The notes: a model not told the origin generated them from the sequence alone. Counted from the stretch's first letter, positions 1-8,457 are shown. The stretch is DNA of 27,370 nucleotides from Clostridium sp. CAG:590 (GCA_000431135.1 HF987772.1:1-27370); one strand, 5' to 3'. Translations and numbers: made by a program.

Positions 1-110
1 CAGTTTTCATTGTTCTTGTTTGCTTTGCTAAGTTACCTCAGCGCCGCAACAGATAATATCTTAACACAACCGATATCTGATGTCAAGCACTTTTTTTATT
101 TTTTCTAAAT
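1..110 (-). promoter_or_regulatory. rRNA operon promoter with UP element and leader start
   Basis: Read on the minus strand there is a perfect -35 TTGACA (81-86), a 17-base spacer and a -10 TAAGAT (58-63). An A/T-only UP-like stretch (about 90-118) lies upstream and a GC-rich discriminator (about 41-52) downstream. The leader ends at the window edge with TGAAAACTG (1-9), which resembles the conserved pre-rRNA leader element found upstream of 16S genes in Firmicutes. These are hallmarks of a strong stable-RNA promoter, so an rRNA operon probably starts just left of the window. The 16S gene itself is not visible. Confidence 0.7.
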
Positions 111-143
111 TATTTTATGTACATATTTTGGAAAAAATAAAAC

Positions 144-230
144 GGAGAAAGAGGGATTTGAACCCTCGCGCCGCGCGAACGACCTACACCCTTAGCAGGG
201 GCGCCTCTTCAGCCACTTGAGTATTTCTCC
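144..230 (-). tRNA. tRNA-Ser (anticodon GCU)
   Basis: The minus strand folds as a class II tRNA: acceptor GGAGAAA/TTTCTCC, a D-arm, anticodon stem CGCCC/GGGTG with seven-base loop CTGCTAA (anticodon GCT), a long GC-rich variable arm, and T-arm GAGGG-TTCAAAT-CCCTC. The long variable arm and the anticodon identify serine (AGC/AGU codons). Length is 87 nt and CCA is not encoded. A T-rich run follows the 3' end, before the rRNA promoter. Confidence 0.95.
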
Positions 231-337
231 ATGCCTAAATATCATACAGATATTAAATTGTATCTTATCTTCACAATCAATATGTGAAGTACATCAAAGT
301 TAATTAAAATCAATACCTTAACTCGTGACGCTTGATT

Positions 338-366
338 ATATTATCAAATCAAATTCCTTTTGTCAA
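338..366 (-). promoter_or_regulatory. Promoter for tRNA-Ser
   Basis: The minus strand carries TTGACA (361-366), a 17-base spacer and TAATAT (338-343), with an overlapping TATAAT slightly farther downstream. The next downstream gene is tRNA-Ser, about 110 bases away. The perfect -35 is typical of stable-RNA promoters. Confidence 0.6.
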
Positions 367-444
367 TAGGTTTTTTCCTTTATTTTCGGGCATTTTTAGT
401 TATGCACCGTTTTTTAAAAGTTATCCCCAGATATTTTTCACTTG

Positions 445-466
445 TCAACATTTTATCAACATTTTA
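445..466. repeat. Perfect tandem repeat of 11 bases
   Basis: TCAACATTTTA occurs twice head-to-tail (445-455 and 456-466) in the spacer after the first secreted-protein gene. The repeat creates TTGACA-like and TTATCAACA-like words. No function can be assigned from sequence alone. Confidence 0.8.
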
Positions 467-479
467 CTGTGTCAATCAC

Positions 480-1565
480 TTAATTCCATTTGATTTTAAA
501 TGCACCTGATGATGTTTTTGTTTTGCTTTCTACTTTAATATAGTATGTTCCTTCCGGAAATGCACTGGTTGTTCCGAATACTGTCTTAGGATATTTCATA
601 ATATATTTTTTCTTATATATAACCGAACTTTCTCCATTGATAATAATAGGATTTACATTTAATTTTTTTCCTTTATTATTACAGATATATAATTGCAGGT
701 TTTTTCCATTATTTTGCATCATCTGAGAATCAATAGAAATGTTGAGTTTCTGTTTTTTGGTGATTCTTATCTTAAACCATGCTGTTGTCTTTTTCCCGGC
801 CGGTACCAACATTCTTACATATTTTCCTTTTGATAATGATTTTGCTTTGCCTTTTGATCCATTCCTGATCGTAAATACATTATCTACCTGATATTTGATA
901 TCTTTCAAAGTAGTAGTTCCAATTGTTGTATTTTCCGGATTATATAAATGAACATAGTATTTACCCTTTGATGCAATACCAATTCCCGATAAATCCTTTT
1001 TTATCATAGTTGCATTTTCAGATACTGCTTTTTTCTTACTATTATAATATTTAACAGTTAATGGATTACTTGTATTCACCATAAAATGCAGAATTCCGGA
1101 ATTGGATACTTTCATAGGAATTACAACTTGTTGTTTTTCCTGTAAGGAAGCATTTGTGACTGTATATGTATATTTTTTGGCATATTTCAGATTCAATGTA
1201 GTTATCTTATAGGATATCTTATAAGTAATTCCTTGTGTACCTTTTACACGAATGTAATAAACTTTTGATTTATCACACGCATGTAATACATTTTTTTTAT
1301 CTTCAATAGAGATATCTGATGCAACAACCTGTTTATTCTGATCACAAATATCAACGAATAGATTCTTATGATCGGATGTTTTTGCAGTAATTGCAAGATA
1401 ACCTTTTTTATTTGTTTTTACCATATAATAATTATAATCTTCTTCATTGTCTCCGGCATATGTACCTGACTGGTACGAACCACTCTTTAACGTGAAGTCC
1501 TGAGCCTGAACAGACATACCGGAAACTGCTAATAAAAATATAAATACGGATAACCACTTTTTCAT
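480..1565 (-). CDS. Secreted protein with PPC-like beta-sandwich repeats
   Basis: A 361-residue exported protein with no recognised specific function. Residues 1-21 form a Sec signal peptide (basic N-terminus, hydrophobic core, likely cleavage after VQA). Residues about 25-120 (YAGDNEEDYNYYMVKT ... YYIRVKG) and about 230-361 (KYVRMLVPAGKKTTAWFKI ... GTYYIKVES) resemble bacterial pre-peptidase C-terminal (PPC) beta-sandwiches, and a third diverged unit may lie between. No catalytic motif, LPXTG anchor or lipobox is visible, so it is probably released or held non-covalently. The start at 1565 is chosen over an in-frame TTG at 1589 because AGGAGA sits just upstream and the signal peptide then begins MKKW. 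It is the last of three consecutive secreted-protein genes. Substrate or ligand is unknown. Confidence 0.75.
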   Translation of the reverse strand: MKKWLSVFIFLLAVSGMSVQAQDFTLKSGSYQSGTYAGDNEEDYNYYMVKTNKKGYLAITAKTSDHKNLFVDICDQNKQVVASDISIEDKKNVLHACDKSKVYYIRVKGTQGITYKISYKITTLNLKYAKKYTYTVTNASLQEKQQVVIPMKVSNSGILHFMVNTSNPLTVKYYNSKKKAVSENATMIKKDLSGIGIASKGKYYVHLYNPENTTIGTTTLKDIKYQVDNVFTIRNGSKGKAKSLSKGKYVRMLVPAGKKTTAWFKIRITKKQKLNISIDSQMMQNNGKNLQLYICNNKGKKLNVNPIIINGESSVIYKKKYIMKYPKTVFGTTSAFPEGTYYIKVESKTKTSSGAFKIKWN

Positions 1566-1642
1566 TTTCGTATCTCCTCTCTGCTTCAAATAATTATTAT
1601 AAAATGTTATTTTTTCTTATATTCTTTTGTACCTGTCCATAT

Positions 1643-1680
1643 AAAAATAAGACTGATATCACATTACCAGTCTTATTTTA
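1643..1680 (-). terminator. Rho-independent terminator after FN3 protein gene
   Basis: A 12-bp perfect stem (1644-1655 with 1668-1679; arms AAAATAAGACTG and CAGTCTTATTTT) encloses a 12-base loop. On the minus strand the stem runs into T-rich sequence. It lies 30 bases past the stop of the 1710-2438 gene. Its A/T flanks could also let it work in the opposite direction. Confidence 0.75.
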
Positions 1681-1709
1681 TCACATTTTTTCTATTGTTC
1701 AATAACGTT

Positions 1710-2438
1710 TTATCTATATCTCATATAAATAGAAACTTTCGTTACTCCACCTTGTTTATCTTTCATCTTAGATGATTTATATTTCTTCTTACCAACCTTT
1801 ACACCATCTGCAACAACATATACATAATATGTTTTACCTAATTTCATATTCTTGATTGTAAAGGATTTTGATTTTGTAGAGCCTGCTTTTTTATATTTCT
1901 TTCCATTGTTGGATGAAACATATACTGTATATTTCTTTGCACCACTGATCTTGTTCCATGAAACCTTACCGGTTGTTCTGCTCGTTGCTTTAATCTTTGT
2001 AACAACTGCTCTTGGAACAACTAACTTTTCAGCAGTTTCGCTGTATATCGGCTGATTATTTGCATCACAAACAAAAGAACGCACTTTGAAGATAAATGCA
2101 GATCTTGTATATTGTTTACCACTTAAAACAATTGCTAATGTGCTTTCATTTTCTAATTTAAAATCATTAGAATTTGTATTTGTATTTAAAACTTTTAATG
2201 TTTTTCCTTTTGTGTTTTTAATAGTTACTTCATATCCAAAACTATATGGATTCTCCGGACTATAATTTGGTAAATTGGAATCGAAAGTAAAATCAATCGC
2301 AATTTTGCTCTTGTCCTGAGAATATACACCTAATCCGGTAGGTTTTGCAGGCTGCACTGCAGCTTTTGCTGTAATACCCGGAACAAGCATAAAACAACTA
2401 ATCAATAATAAACCAAAAATCTTCGTAATCTTTTTCAT
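1710..2438 (-). CDS. Secreted protein with fibronectin type III-like domain
   Basis: A 242-residue exported protein of unknown role. Residues 1-26 are a signal peptide ending in AKA. Residues about 28-140 form a beta-rich module opening PAKPTGLGVYS, itself FN3-like. Residues about 143-225 look like a fibronectin type III domain, with a central Trp (VSWNKISGAKKYTVYVSSNNG) and YYVYVVA near the last strands. The C-terminus is Lys-rich, with no sortase motif. Such domains usually serve as binding or spacer modules in extracellular clostridial proteins, and here there is no attached enzyme. A ribosome binding site (AGAGGAAG) lies about 8 bases before the ATG. It sits between two other secreted-protein genes in the same direction and has its own downstream terminator. 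Confidence 0.75.
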   Translation of the reverse strand: MKKITKIFGLLLISCFMLVPGITAKAAVQPAKPTGLGVYSQDKSKIAIDFTFDSNLPNYSPENPYSFGYEVTIKNTKGKTLKVLNTNTNSNDFKLENESTLAIVLSGKQYTRSAFIFKVRSFVCDANNQPIYSETAEKLVVPRAVVTKIKATSRTTGKVSWNKISGAKKYTVYVSSNNGKKYKKAGSTKSKSFTIKNMKLGKTYYVYVVADGVKVGKKKYKSSKMKDKQGGVTKVSIYMRYR

Positions 2439-2476
2439 AAATCAACTTCCTCTCATACATTTTTTATGTAATAAAT

Positions 2477-2503
2477 CTGATTCCACCATTCAGATAGAAT
2501 CAG
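2477..2503 (-). terminator. Possible weak terminator after Ig-like protein gene
   Basis: An inverted repeat CTGATTC (2477-2483) / GAATCAG (2497-2503) is followed on the minus strand by ATTTATT. The stem is only 7 bp and the T-run is broken, so it may be a partial terminator between two secreted-protein genes. An alternative pairing (ATCTGA with TCAGAT) exists in the same stretch. Confidence 0.4.
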
Positions 2504-2516
2504 TCTATTATTCATA

Positions 2517-3383
2517 TTAATATTTTACTTCGTAAGCTCTTGTATTTACTAACTTATATGATACAGCCTTATTAGGCTTATAAATTGTTCGTGCATTTGT
2601 TTTATTTTTCTTGTCAAGTGAAAGATAGAAATCTTCACAATCGATCACATTACCTGCCGCATCATAGAAGAAAATAGTATATCCAGCATACACATATCCT
2701 TTTCCTTTATAAGATGATTTCGCATTAATTACTATATTGCTGCCAGATTCTTTTAAAGAGTATTTTACTTTTTTACTATAATCTTTAAAGTTAGCATCAA
2801 CATCTCTACGATAACTGATCTCATACGTTGTTTTACTAAGATCTGCATTATCATAAGAAGAACCTAAATATACTTCAGCATATGCTTTTTTCTTTGCACC
2901 TACTCTATAAAAATATGCATTTTTATATCCTAACATAGTACCATTTGCATCATAAAAGATATATTTTACATCAACACTCGAATAATATCCTACACCTTTA
3001 TTATTTAAAGTTACAATGCTTCTACTATTTTCACCACTTGTTCTTGTTGGTAAAGATGCTTCCAGCTTCGGAGTTGTAACAGTTGCTTTGTAAACAAGAG
3101 TATTTCTTGTTCCTTTTATAGTAAGAGTTGCCTTACCTTTCTTCTTTACAGTTGATACAACACCTCTGTTATTTTTCTTAACACTAATTACTTTTTTATT
3201 GCTGGATTTTGCACTCTTAATTTTACCGTAGCCGATAAATGTATGCTGGATCTTCTCTCCAACAAAAAACGTTACTTTCTGTGTCTTCTTTGCAGCCTGT
3301 GCATTCACCCCTGTTACGCAGAATGCCATAGCCATAACCATTAATGCAATCAGACATTTCATTGATTTCTTCATATTTTTCAT
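2517..3383 (-). CDS. Secreted protein with bacterial Ig-like (Big_2-type) domain
   Basis: A 288-residue exported protein of unknown function. The N-terminus (MKNMKKSMK, then a hydrophobic core to about residue 27) is a signal peptide with likely cleavage near VNA/AQA. Residues about 36-104 resemble a bacterial Ig-like group 2 domain: KVTFFVGEK, then IKSAKSSNKKVISVKK, then GVVSTVKKKGKATLTIKG, the typical 'value versus background' strand pattern. The remainder (about 108-288) is beta-rich and contains two similar phrases (IFYDANGTMLGYKNAYFY and IFFYDAAGNVIDCEDFYL), suggesting an internal duplication. The ATG at 3383 is chosen over a TTG at 3404 because AAGGAGA lies 6-7 bases upstream. It is the first of three secreted-protein genes, and a TTGAAA/TTAAAT promoter-like pair lies about 60 bases upstream. 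Confidence 0.75.
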   Translation of the reverse strand: MKNMKKSMKCLIALMVMAMAFCVTGVNAQAAKKTQKVTFFVGEKIQHTFIGYGKIKSAKSSNKKVISVKKNNRGVVSTVKKKGKATLTIKGTRNTLVYKATVTTPKLEASLPTRTSGENSRSIVTLNNKGVGYYSSVDVKYIFYDANGTMLGYKNAYFYRVGAKKKAYAEVYLGSSYDNADLSKTTYEISYRRDVDANFKDYSKKVKYSLKESGSNIVINAKSSYKGKGYVYAGYTIFFYDAAGNVIDCEDFYLSLDKKNKTNARTIYKPNKAVSYKLVNTRAYEVKY

Positions 3384-3515
3384 AATATTTCTCCTTTTTT
3401 CCAAATGAAATACACAATGTACTGTTTTGATTTAAACACATTTTATTCACATTTTCAATGAAATCTAAGTGAAATAGACATTTATAGCATAATATCCAAA
3501 GTTCATTGTGTACTT

Positions 3516-4076
3516 TTACCATAATAAAGTCTTTTTAAATTCTTCTACCGCCGTTTCATAGAGATTATGTCCCTCACTGTCAATTACCACGATTACAGGA
3601 AATTTTTCTACTTCCATCTTACGAATGGCTTCTGTTCCAAGATCATCATAAGCGATTACTTCTGATTTCTTGATGCATTTGGAAAGCAGGGCACCGGCAC
3701 CTCCTACTGCTGCAAAATAGACTGCTTTATCTCTAATGATTGCATCAATGACTGCCTGGGAGCGTTTTCCTTTACCAATCATTCCATTCAATCCATTGTC
3801 TAATAACATAGGAGTATATTTGTCCATACGGCTTGCTGTAGTTGGTCCTGCAGATCCGATTACCTGACCTTCTTTTGCAGGGGTCGGTCCTAAATAATAA
3901 ATGACATTATCCTTCAGCTCCATCGGAATCTCTTTTCCCTCTAACATTGTTTCATACATTCTCTTATGTGCAGCATCTCTTGCAGAATATATTGTTCCTG
4001 TCAGATATACATAATCTCCTGCATGCAATGTTACAACTTCTTCCTTTGTAAATGGAACATGTATATTTTTATCCAT
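3516..4076 (-). CDS. fumB: Fumarate hydratase (class I), beta subunit
   Basis: The C-terminal half of a two-subunit, iron-sulfur fumarase/tartrate-dehydratase-type hydro-lyase, interconverting fumarate and (S)-malate in the cytoplasm. The 186-residue length fits the separate beta subunit. Family signatures are GDYVYLTGTIYSARDAAHKRM (about residues 20-40), YYLGPTPAKEGQVIGSAGPTT (about 61-81) and AVGGAGALLSKCI (about 123-135). It follows the alpha-subunit gene by 42 bases, as is usual for split class I fumarases in anaerobes. The family also includes L-tartrate dehydratase, and sequence alone does not fix the substrate. Fumarase is favoured because no tartrate genes are nearby. The name fumB is descriptive of the subunit, not of E. 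coli FumB. Confidence 0.88.
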   Translation of the reverse strand: MDKNIHVPFTKEEVVTLHAGDYVYLTGTIYSARDAAHKRMYETMLEGKEIPMELKDNVIYYLGPTPAKEGQVIGSAGPTTASRMDKYTPMLLDNGLNGMIGKGKRSQAVIDAIIRDKAVYFAAVGGAGALLSKCIKKSEVIAYDDLGTEAIRKMEVEKFPVIVVIDSEGHNLYETAVEEFKKTLLW

Positions 4077-4118
4077 ATCTATACCAAACCTTAATTACCA
4101 TAAGGCTATTATCCTTTC

Positions 4119-4961
4119 CTAAAGTACTCTCTTCACATGCCGGTTCACATGACAACACATGTTCACTGCAACTGGAAGACCTGCAATATGTGTTGGGTAA
4201 GTTTCTATATTGACTGCAAGTGCAGTTGTGGAACCTCCAAGACCTCCCGGTCCGATTCCTAACTGATTGATCGTTTGCAATAATTCCTGTTCCATCTGCC
4301 GGATATGTGGTAAAGAAGAACCCTCTGTTGTATTTCTGGTAAGTGCCTTTTTTGCAAGGATCGCTGCTTTTTCAAAATCACCGCCAATACCAACTCCGAC
4401 AACGATTGGAGGACATGCGTTTGGTCCCGCATCTTTTACTGCTTCTATTACTGCATTTTTGACTCCCTCTGCACCATCCGCCGGTTTTAACATAAATACA
4501 CGACTCATATTCTCTGAACCAAATCCTTTTGGTGCGATCAATATTTCTAAAGAATCTCCGGGTACAATATCATAATGAATGATGGCAGGTGTATTATCCT
4601 TTGTATTCTCCCGAAGCAGAGGATCTGCCACAACAGATTTTCTAAGATATCCTTCCGTATATCCCTGTCGGACTCCTTCGTTGATTGCATCTGTTATATT
4701 CATTCCCTCAATATGAAGATTCTGTCCTACCTTTACAAAAAATACTGCCATTCCGGTATCCTGACATATCGGGATCTGCTCATTAGCAGCAATATCCATG
4801 TTTTCACAAAGCTGACCAAGAATCTGTCTTCCAAGTGTTCCCTTTTCATTTTCTTTTGCTGTCCGGATTGCCTGTTCCATATCTTCCGATAAATGCAGAT
4901 TTGCCTCAATACACATTTCTTTGACATTCCGGATAATCTCATCTGTATGTATGGTTCTCAT
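4119..4961 (-). CDS. fumA: Fumarate hydratase (class I), alpha subunit
   Basis: The N-terminal, iron-sulfur-binding half of class I fumarase, 280 residues. The three expected [4Fe-4S] cysteines can be placed at C66 (PICQDTGMAVFF), C182 (GPNACPPIVVGVGIGG) and C268/C269 (VNMCCHVNRH). The cluster makes the enzyme oxygen-sensitive, consistent with an anaerobe using fumarase in fermentation or a partial TCA route. The start is preceded by GGGAGG about 6 bases upstream, lying inside the end of the HAD gene. The gene begins only 2 bases after the HAD stop, so the two are almost certainly co-transcribed and translationally close. The beta subunit follows directly. L-tartrate dehydratase alpha is the main alternative. 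Confidence 0.88.
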   Translation of the reverse strand: MRTIHTDEIIRNVKEMCIEANLHLSEDMEQAIRTAKENEKGTLGRQILGQLCENMDIAANEQIPICQDTGMAVFFVKVGQNLHIEGMNITDAINEGVRQGYTEGYLRKSVVADPLLRENTKDNTPAIIHYDIVPGDSLEILIAPKGFGSENMSRVFMLKPADGAEGVKNAVIEAVKDAGPNACPPIVVGVGIGGDFEKAAILAKKALTRNTTEGSSLPHIRQMEQELLQTINQLGIGPGGLGGSTTALAVNIETYPTHIAGLPVAVNMCCHVNRHVKRVL

Positions 4962-4963
4962 AA

Positions 4964-5857
4964 TTACCTCCCTGCTTTCTCTTCTTTGTTCTTGTATAAT
5001 AATTCAAAGATTTTCTTTCCTACTCCGTCATCATTGTTTGATGGAATCACTTCTTTTGCAAGCTTTTTTATCTCATATTCTGCATTAGCAGGAGCAAAAC
5101 TGTTTGGAAATAATTCAAACATTGATAGATCATTTAGTCCATCACCAAAAACTGCAACCTCTTCTTTTGAGATTCCCATTTTCTCAATAGCCTGCATCAG
5201 ACCATTTCCTTTTTGTGCCAGTCGTGCATTGATCTCAATGTTATCCGGATAAGAATAAGAAATTGCCAGTTCCGGAAATTGTTCTGTTAGAATTGCTCTG
5301 TTTTTGGCATTTTTTTCAAGGTCAAAGCCAAACACGATCATTTTACGAACTTCTACATTCCTGTCAAACATATCCTGTAATGTATCATTTCTTGTCAGGG
5401 TTTTCATAAATACACTATTCTTTCCCTGCTCAATTGCCTGTTCTAAGGTCAGTGTATGTGTTCTGTCTAAACAGAGCATACGACATCCCATATTATATTC
5501 CATCCGTTCCTGCGTACTACAGATCTGCGCACCCTGATCAGTCATAAATTCCGGTGTATATCCCATCTGTTCTAATACGTCTGTAAGCCTTAAGATCGTA
5601 TCTTGTTCTATATTGATCGTATTGATAATATTCTTGTCTTTATCCCGGATCTCTGCACCGTTCATTAATAGAAAAGAACAATTTAACTGATATTCTTTTA
5701 CTATATTGCCAATCGTATCCATACTTCTGCCTGTTGCGATCATAAATTCTACATTCTGCTTTTCTGCCTGCTTAATGGCAGCAATATTCAGTGGAGATAT
5801 CTCCTGATTGGAATTAAATAATGTTCCATCCATATCAGTCGCAATTAATTTGATCAT
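4964..5857 (-). CDS. Cof-type HAD-IIB family phosphatase
   Basis: A 297-residue haloacid dehalogenase-superfamily hydrolase that probably dephosphorylates sugar phosphates or other small phosphometabolites. Motif I is TDMDGTLF with nucleophile D8 and acid/base D10. Motif II is in MIATGRS (about 39-45), motif III Lys is probably K216 (LAQKGNGL), and motif IV is FGDGLNDLSMF (237-247) for Mg2+ binding. The large central cap (about 85-195) is of the IIB type. Length matches the Cof/YbjI/YidA group, whose members are promiscuous, so the real substrate is unknown. It is the first gene of an apparent HAD-fumA-fumB operon. A functional link to fumarate metabolism is not established. Confidence 0.85.
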   Translation of the reverse strand: MIKLIATDMDGTLFNSNQEISPLNIAAIKQAEKQNVEFMIATGRSMDTIGNIVKEYQLNCSFLLMNGAEIRDKDKNIINTINIEQDTILRLTDVLEQMGYTPEFMTDQGAQICSTQERMEYNMGCRMLCLDRTHTLTLEQAIEQGKNSVFMKTLTRNDTLQDMFDRNVEVRKMIVFGFDLEKNAKNRAILTEQFPELAISYSYPDNIEINARLAQKGNGLMQAIEKMGISKEEVAVFGDGLNDLSMFELFPNSFAPANAEYEIKKLAKEVIPSNNDDGVGKKIFELLYKNKEEKAGR

Positions 5858-5896
5858 AATGTTATCCTCACATGTTAATAATTTTAAGCAATAATA

Positions 5897-5915
5897 GGAC
5901 TGCCAAAGGCAGCCC
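5897..5915 (-). terminator. Hairpin after gyrA, possible weak terminator
   Basis: An 8-bp stem with one G-U pair and a three-base loop (GGGCTGCC-TTT-GGCAGTCC on the minus strand) lies 8 bases after the gyrA stop. The downstream tract (TATTATTGCTT) is only moderately T-rich, so termination may be partial, with read-through into the HAD-fumarase genes. Confidence 0.5.
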
Positions 5916-5922
5916 CATCATT

Positions 5923-8439
5923 TTATTGATTCTTCTCTTCTTTTTCTTCCTTTTCCTGTTCTGCTTCAAATTCCGCAATACTATCTTCCGGAGATTTGTC
6001 ACGAACCTTTGCAATGGATGCAACTGTAATATCTTTGCCCTCATCCATCTTCATCAGTTTCACACCGGAAGTAATTCTTCCAAGTTCAGAGATAGAACTA
6101 CACTCTAATCGGATTACAATACCTTCTGTAGAAATCAACATGATCTCATTATCATTATTGACTGCCTTCATTCCGACAACGTTACCTGTCTTTGAATTGA
6201 TCTTGTAACATTTTACACCCTTACCGCCACGGCGCTGTGGTGTAAATTCTTCCATAGAAGTACGTTTACCCATACCATTTTCTGATACGATCAGAAGATC
6301 TTCACCCTGAGTATCCATCTGCATTCCGATAATCTCATCACCATCTGACAGATTCATACCAATTACACCCTGGGAGGTTCTGCCGGTACTTCTGACATCT
6401 GTCTCATTGAAACGGATACACATACCAAGTTTGGTTACCATGATGATATCTTTGGTATTGTCAGTTGCTTTTACCTCGATCAATTCATCGCCGTCTTTTA
6501 AGGTGATTGCAGCAAGTCCGGTCTTTCTGACATTTGCATAATCCATGATTGGTGTCTTCTTAACAATACCATTCTTTGTTACCATGAATAAGTACTTGCC
6601 TTCTTCATATTTCTTAAGAGCGATCACAGCAGTAATCCGTTCTCCCGGATTCAACTGTAACAGGTTGACAATATTGGTTCCTCTTGATGTTCTTGCAGAT
6701 TCCGGAATCTCATATGTTTTCATCCGATATACTTTACCACTGTTTGTAAAGAACATCAGATAATGATGTGTTGTCGTCATGAACAGATCTTCAATGAAAT
6801 CATCATCAATCGTAGACATACCCTTGATTCCCTTACCACCTCTGTGCTGTGCACGGAAATTGTCAACAGTCATTCTCTTAATATAACCTAATTTGGTCAT
6901 TGTAATGACTGTATTTTCTTTCTTGATCAGATCTTCAATTGTAATATCATCATCATCAAAACCAATCTGGGTTCTTCTGTCATCTCCATATTTGGTTGCG
7001 ATGATCAAAATCTCTTCTTTGATCACGCCAAGTAATTTGTGCTCATCTGCAAGAATTGCTTTTAACTCTGCAATTCTCTCTACAAGCTCCCGGTACTCAT
7101 TCTCTAATTTTTCTCTTTCCAAACCGGTAAGAGCACGAAGTCTCATATCTACGATATTCTGAGCCTGAACATCCGAAAGATTGAACTCCTTCATTAAGCT
7201 TGCTTTTGCTTCTGCTACATTCTTAGAAGAACGAATGATCTCAATTACACGATCAATGTTATCTAATGCGATCAGTAATCCCTCTAAAATGTGGGCACGT
7301 TCTTCTGCTTTTTTCAGATCAAATCTGGTACGTCTTGTAACAACTTCTTTCTGATGATCTAAGTAATATTCAAGCATCTGTAACAGATTCAATACCTTTG
7401 GTTCTCCATTTACTAAGGCAAGCAGGATTACACCAAAACTATCCTGAAGCTGTGTATGTTTATATAACTGATTGAGAATGACATTGGCATTGGTGTCTCT
7501 CTTCAATTCGATTGCAATACGCATACCTTCTCTGGATGACTCATCACGAAGTTCTGCAATACCTTCAATCTTCTTCTCTTTCACTAATGTTGCAATGTTC
7601 TGAATTAATCTTGCTTTGTTTACCATATATGGAAGCTCGGTTACTACAATTCTCTGCTTACCATTTGCCATTGGTTCAATATCAGTAACGGAACGGATCT
7701 TAATCTTACCACGTCCGGTACGATAAGCATCTTCAATTCCCTGACGTCCTAAGATGGTTGCACCGGTTGGAAAATCCGGTCCCTTCACAATCTCTAATAT
7801 CTCATCAATTGTCGTTGCTCTGTCTTCCTGTATATAATTATCAATGATCTTCACAACCGCATTGATGACTTCACGAAGATTATGAGGTGGAATATTTGTT
7901 GCCATACCAACTGCAATACCACCGGTACCATTTACCAATAAGTTTGGATAGCGGGAAGGTAATACAACCGGCTCTTTCTCTGTCTCATCAAAGTTTGGTG
8001 CAAAATCAACCGTATCTTTGTTGATGTCTGCAAGCATCTCCATTGAAATCTTAGAAAGTCTTGCCTCAGTATAACGCATGGCAGCAGCACCGTCACCATC
8101 CACGGAACCAAAATTACCATGTCCGTCTACTAACGGATATCTCGTATTCCACTCCTGCGCTAATTTAACCATTGCATCATAGATGGAAGTATCTCCATGT
8201 GGATGGTACTTACCCATTGTATCACCGACGATACGGGCACATTTACGATGTGGCTTATCCGGACCATTGTTCAATTCGATCATGGAATATAAAATTCTTC
8301 TCTGAACCGGTTTTAATCCATCACGGACATCCGGTAATGCACGGGAAGTAATAACACTCATGGCATAATCTATATAATAATTTTCCATGGTTTTCTTAAG
8401 GTCAACTTCATTTACCTTATCAAAAATATTGTCTTCCAT
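5923..8439 (-). CDS. gyrA: DNA gyrase subunit A
   Basis: The breakage-reunion subunit of gyrase, which with GyrB introduces negative supercoils ahead of replication forks (A2B2 tetramer). It has 838 residues, normal for Firmicutes. The winged-helix/tower domain occupies about residues 1-500, with the catalytic tyrosine at Y123 in AAAMRYTEARLSK. The C-terminal pinwheel (about 510-815) carries the GyrA-box QRRGGKG (in FTPQRRGGKGVKCY) that separates gyrase from topoisomerase IV. The tail is strongly acidic/charged (EQEKEEKEEKNQ). In the quinolone-determining region (HPHGDTSIYDAM) the residue equivalent to E. coli Ser83 is Thr84 and the Asp87 equivalent is D88. It follows gyrB by 18 bases in the recF-gyrB-gyrA order typical of the origin. 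Confidence 0.98.
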   Translation of the reverse strand: MEDNIFDKVNEVDLKKTMENYYIDYAMSVITSRALPDVRDGLKPVQRRILYSMIELNNGPDKPHRKCARIVGDTMGKYHPHGDTSIYDAMVKLAQEWNTRYPLVDGHGNFGSVDGDGAAAMRYTEARLSKISMEMLADINKDTVDFAPNFDETEKEPVVLPSRYPNLLVNGTGGIAVGMATNIPPHNLREVINAVVKIIDNYIQEDRATTIDEILEIVKGPDFPTGATILGRQGIEDAYRTGRGKIKIRSVTDIEPMANGKQRIVVTELPYMVNKARLIQNIATLVKEKKIEGIAELRDESSREGMRIAIELKRDTNANVILNQLYKHTQLQDSFGVILLALVNGEPKVLNLLQMLEYYLDHQKEVVTRRTRFDLKKAEERAHILEGLLIALDNIDRVIEIIRSSKNVAEAKASLMKEFNLSDVQAQNIVDMRLRALTGLEREKLENEYRELVERIAELKAILADEHKLLGVIKEEILIIATKYGDDRRTQIGFDDDDITIEDLIKKENTVITMTKLGYIKRMTVDNFRAQHRGGKGIKGMSTIDDDFIEDLFMTTTHHYLMFFTNSGKVYRMKTYEIPESARTSRGTNIVNLLQLNPGERITAVIALKKYEEGKYLFMVTKNGIVKKTPIMDYANVRKTGLAAITLKDGDELIEVKATDNTKDIIMVTKLGMCIRFNETDVRSTGRTSQGVIGMNLSDGDEIIGMQMDTQGEDLLIVSENGMGKRTSMEEFTPQRRGGKGVKCYKINSKTGNVVGMKAVNNDNEIMLISTEGIVIRLECSSISELGRITSGVKLMKMDEGKDITVASIAKVRDKSPEDSIAEFEAEQEKEEKEEKNQ

Positions 8440-8457
8440 TCTTTTCTCCTTCTCTCA

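Noticed and set aside
3223..3522. Minus-strand 99-codon reading frame upstream of the Ig-like protein
   Set aside because: Overlaps the start of the real secreted-protein gene in another frame; cysteine-rich composition and no ribosome binding site.
3516..5857. HAD phosphatase plus fumarase as a new metabolic pathway
   Set aside because: The genes are tightly linked, but both families are common and there is no sequence evidence of a shared pathway.
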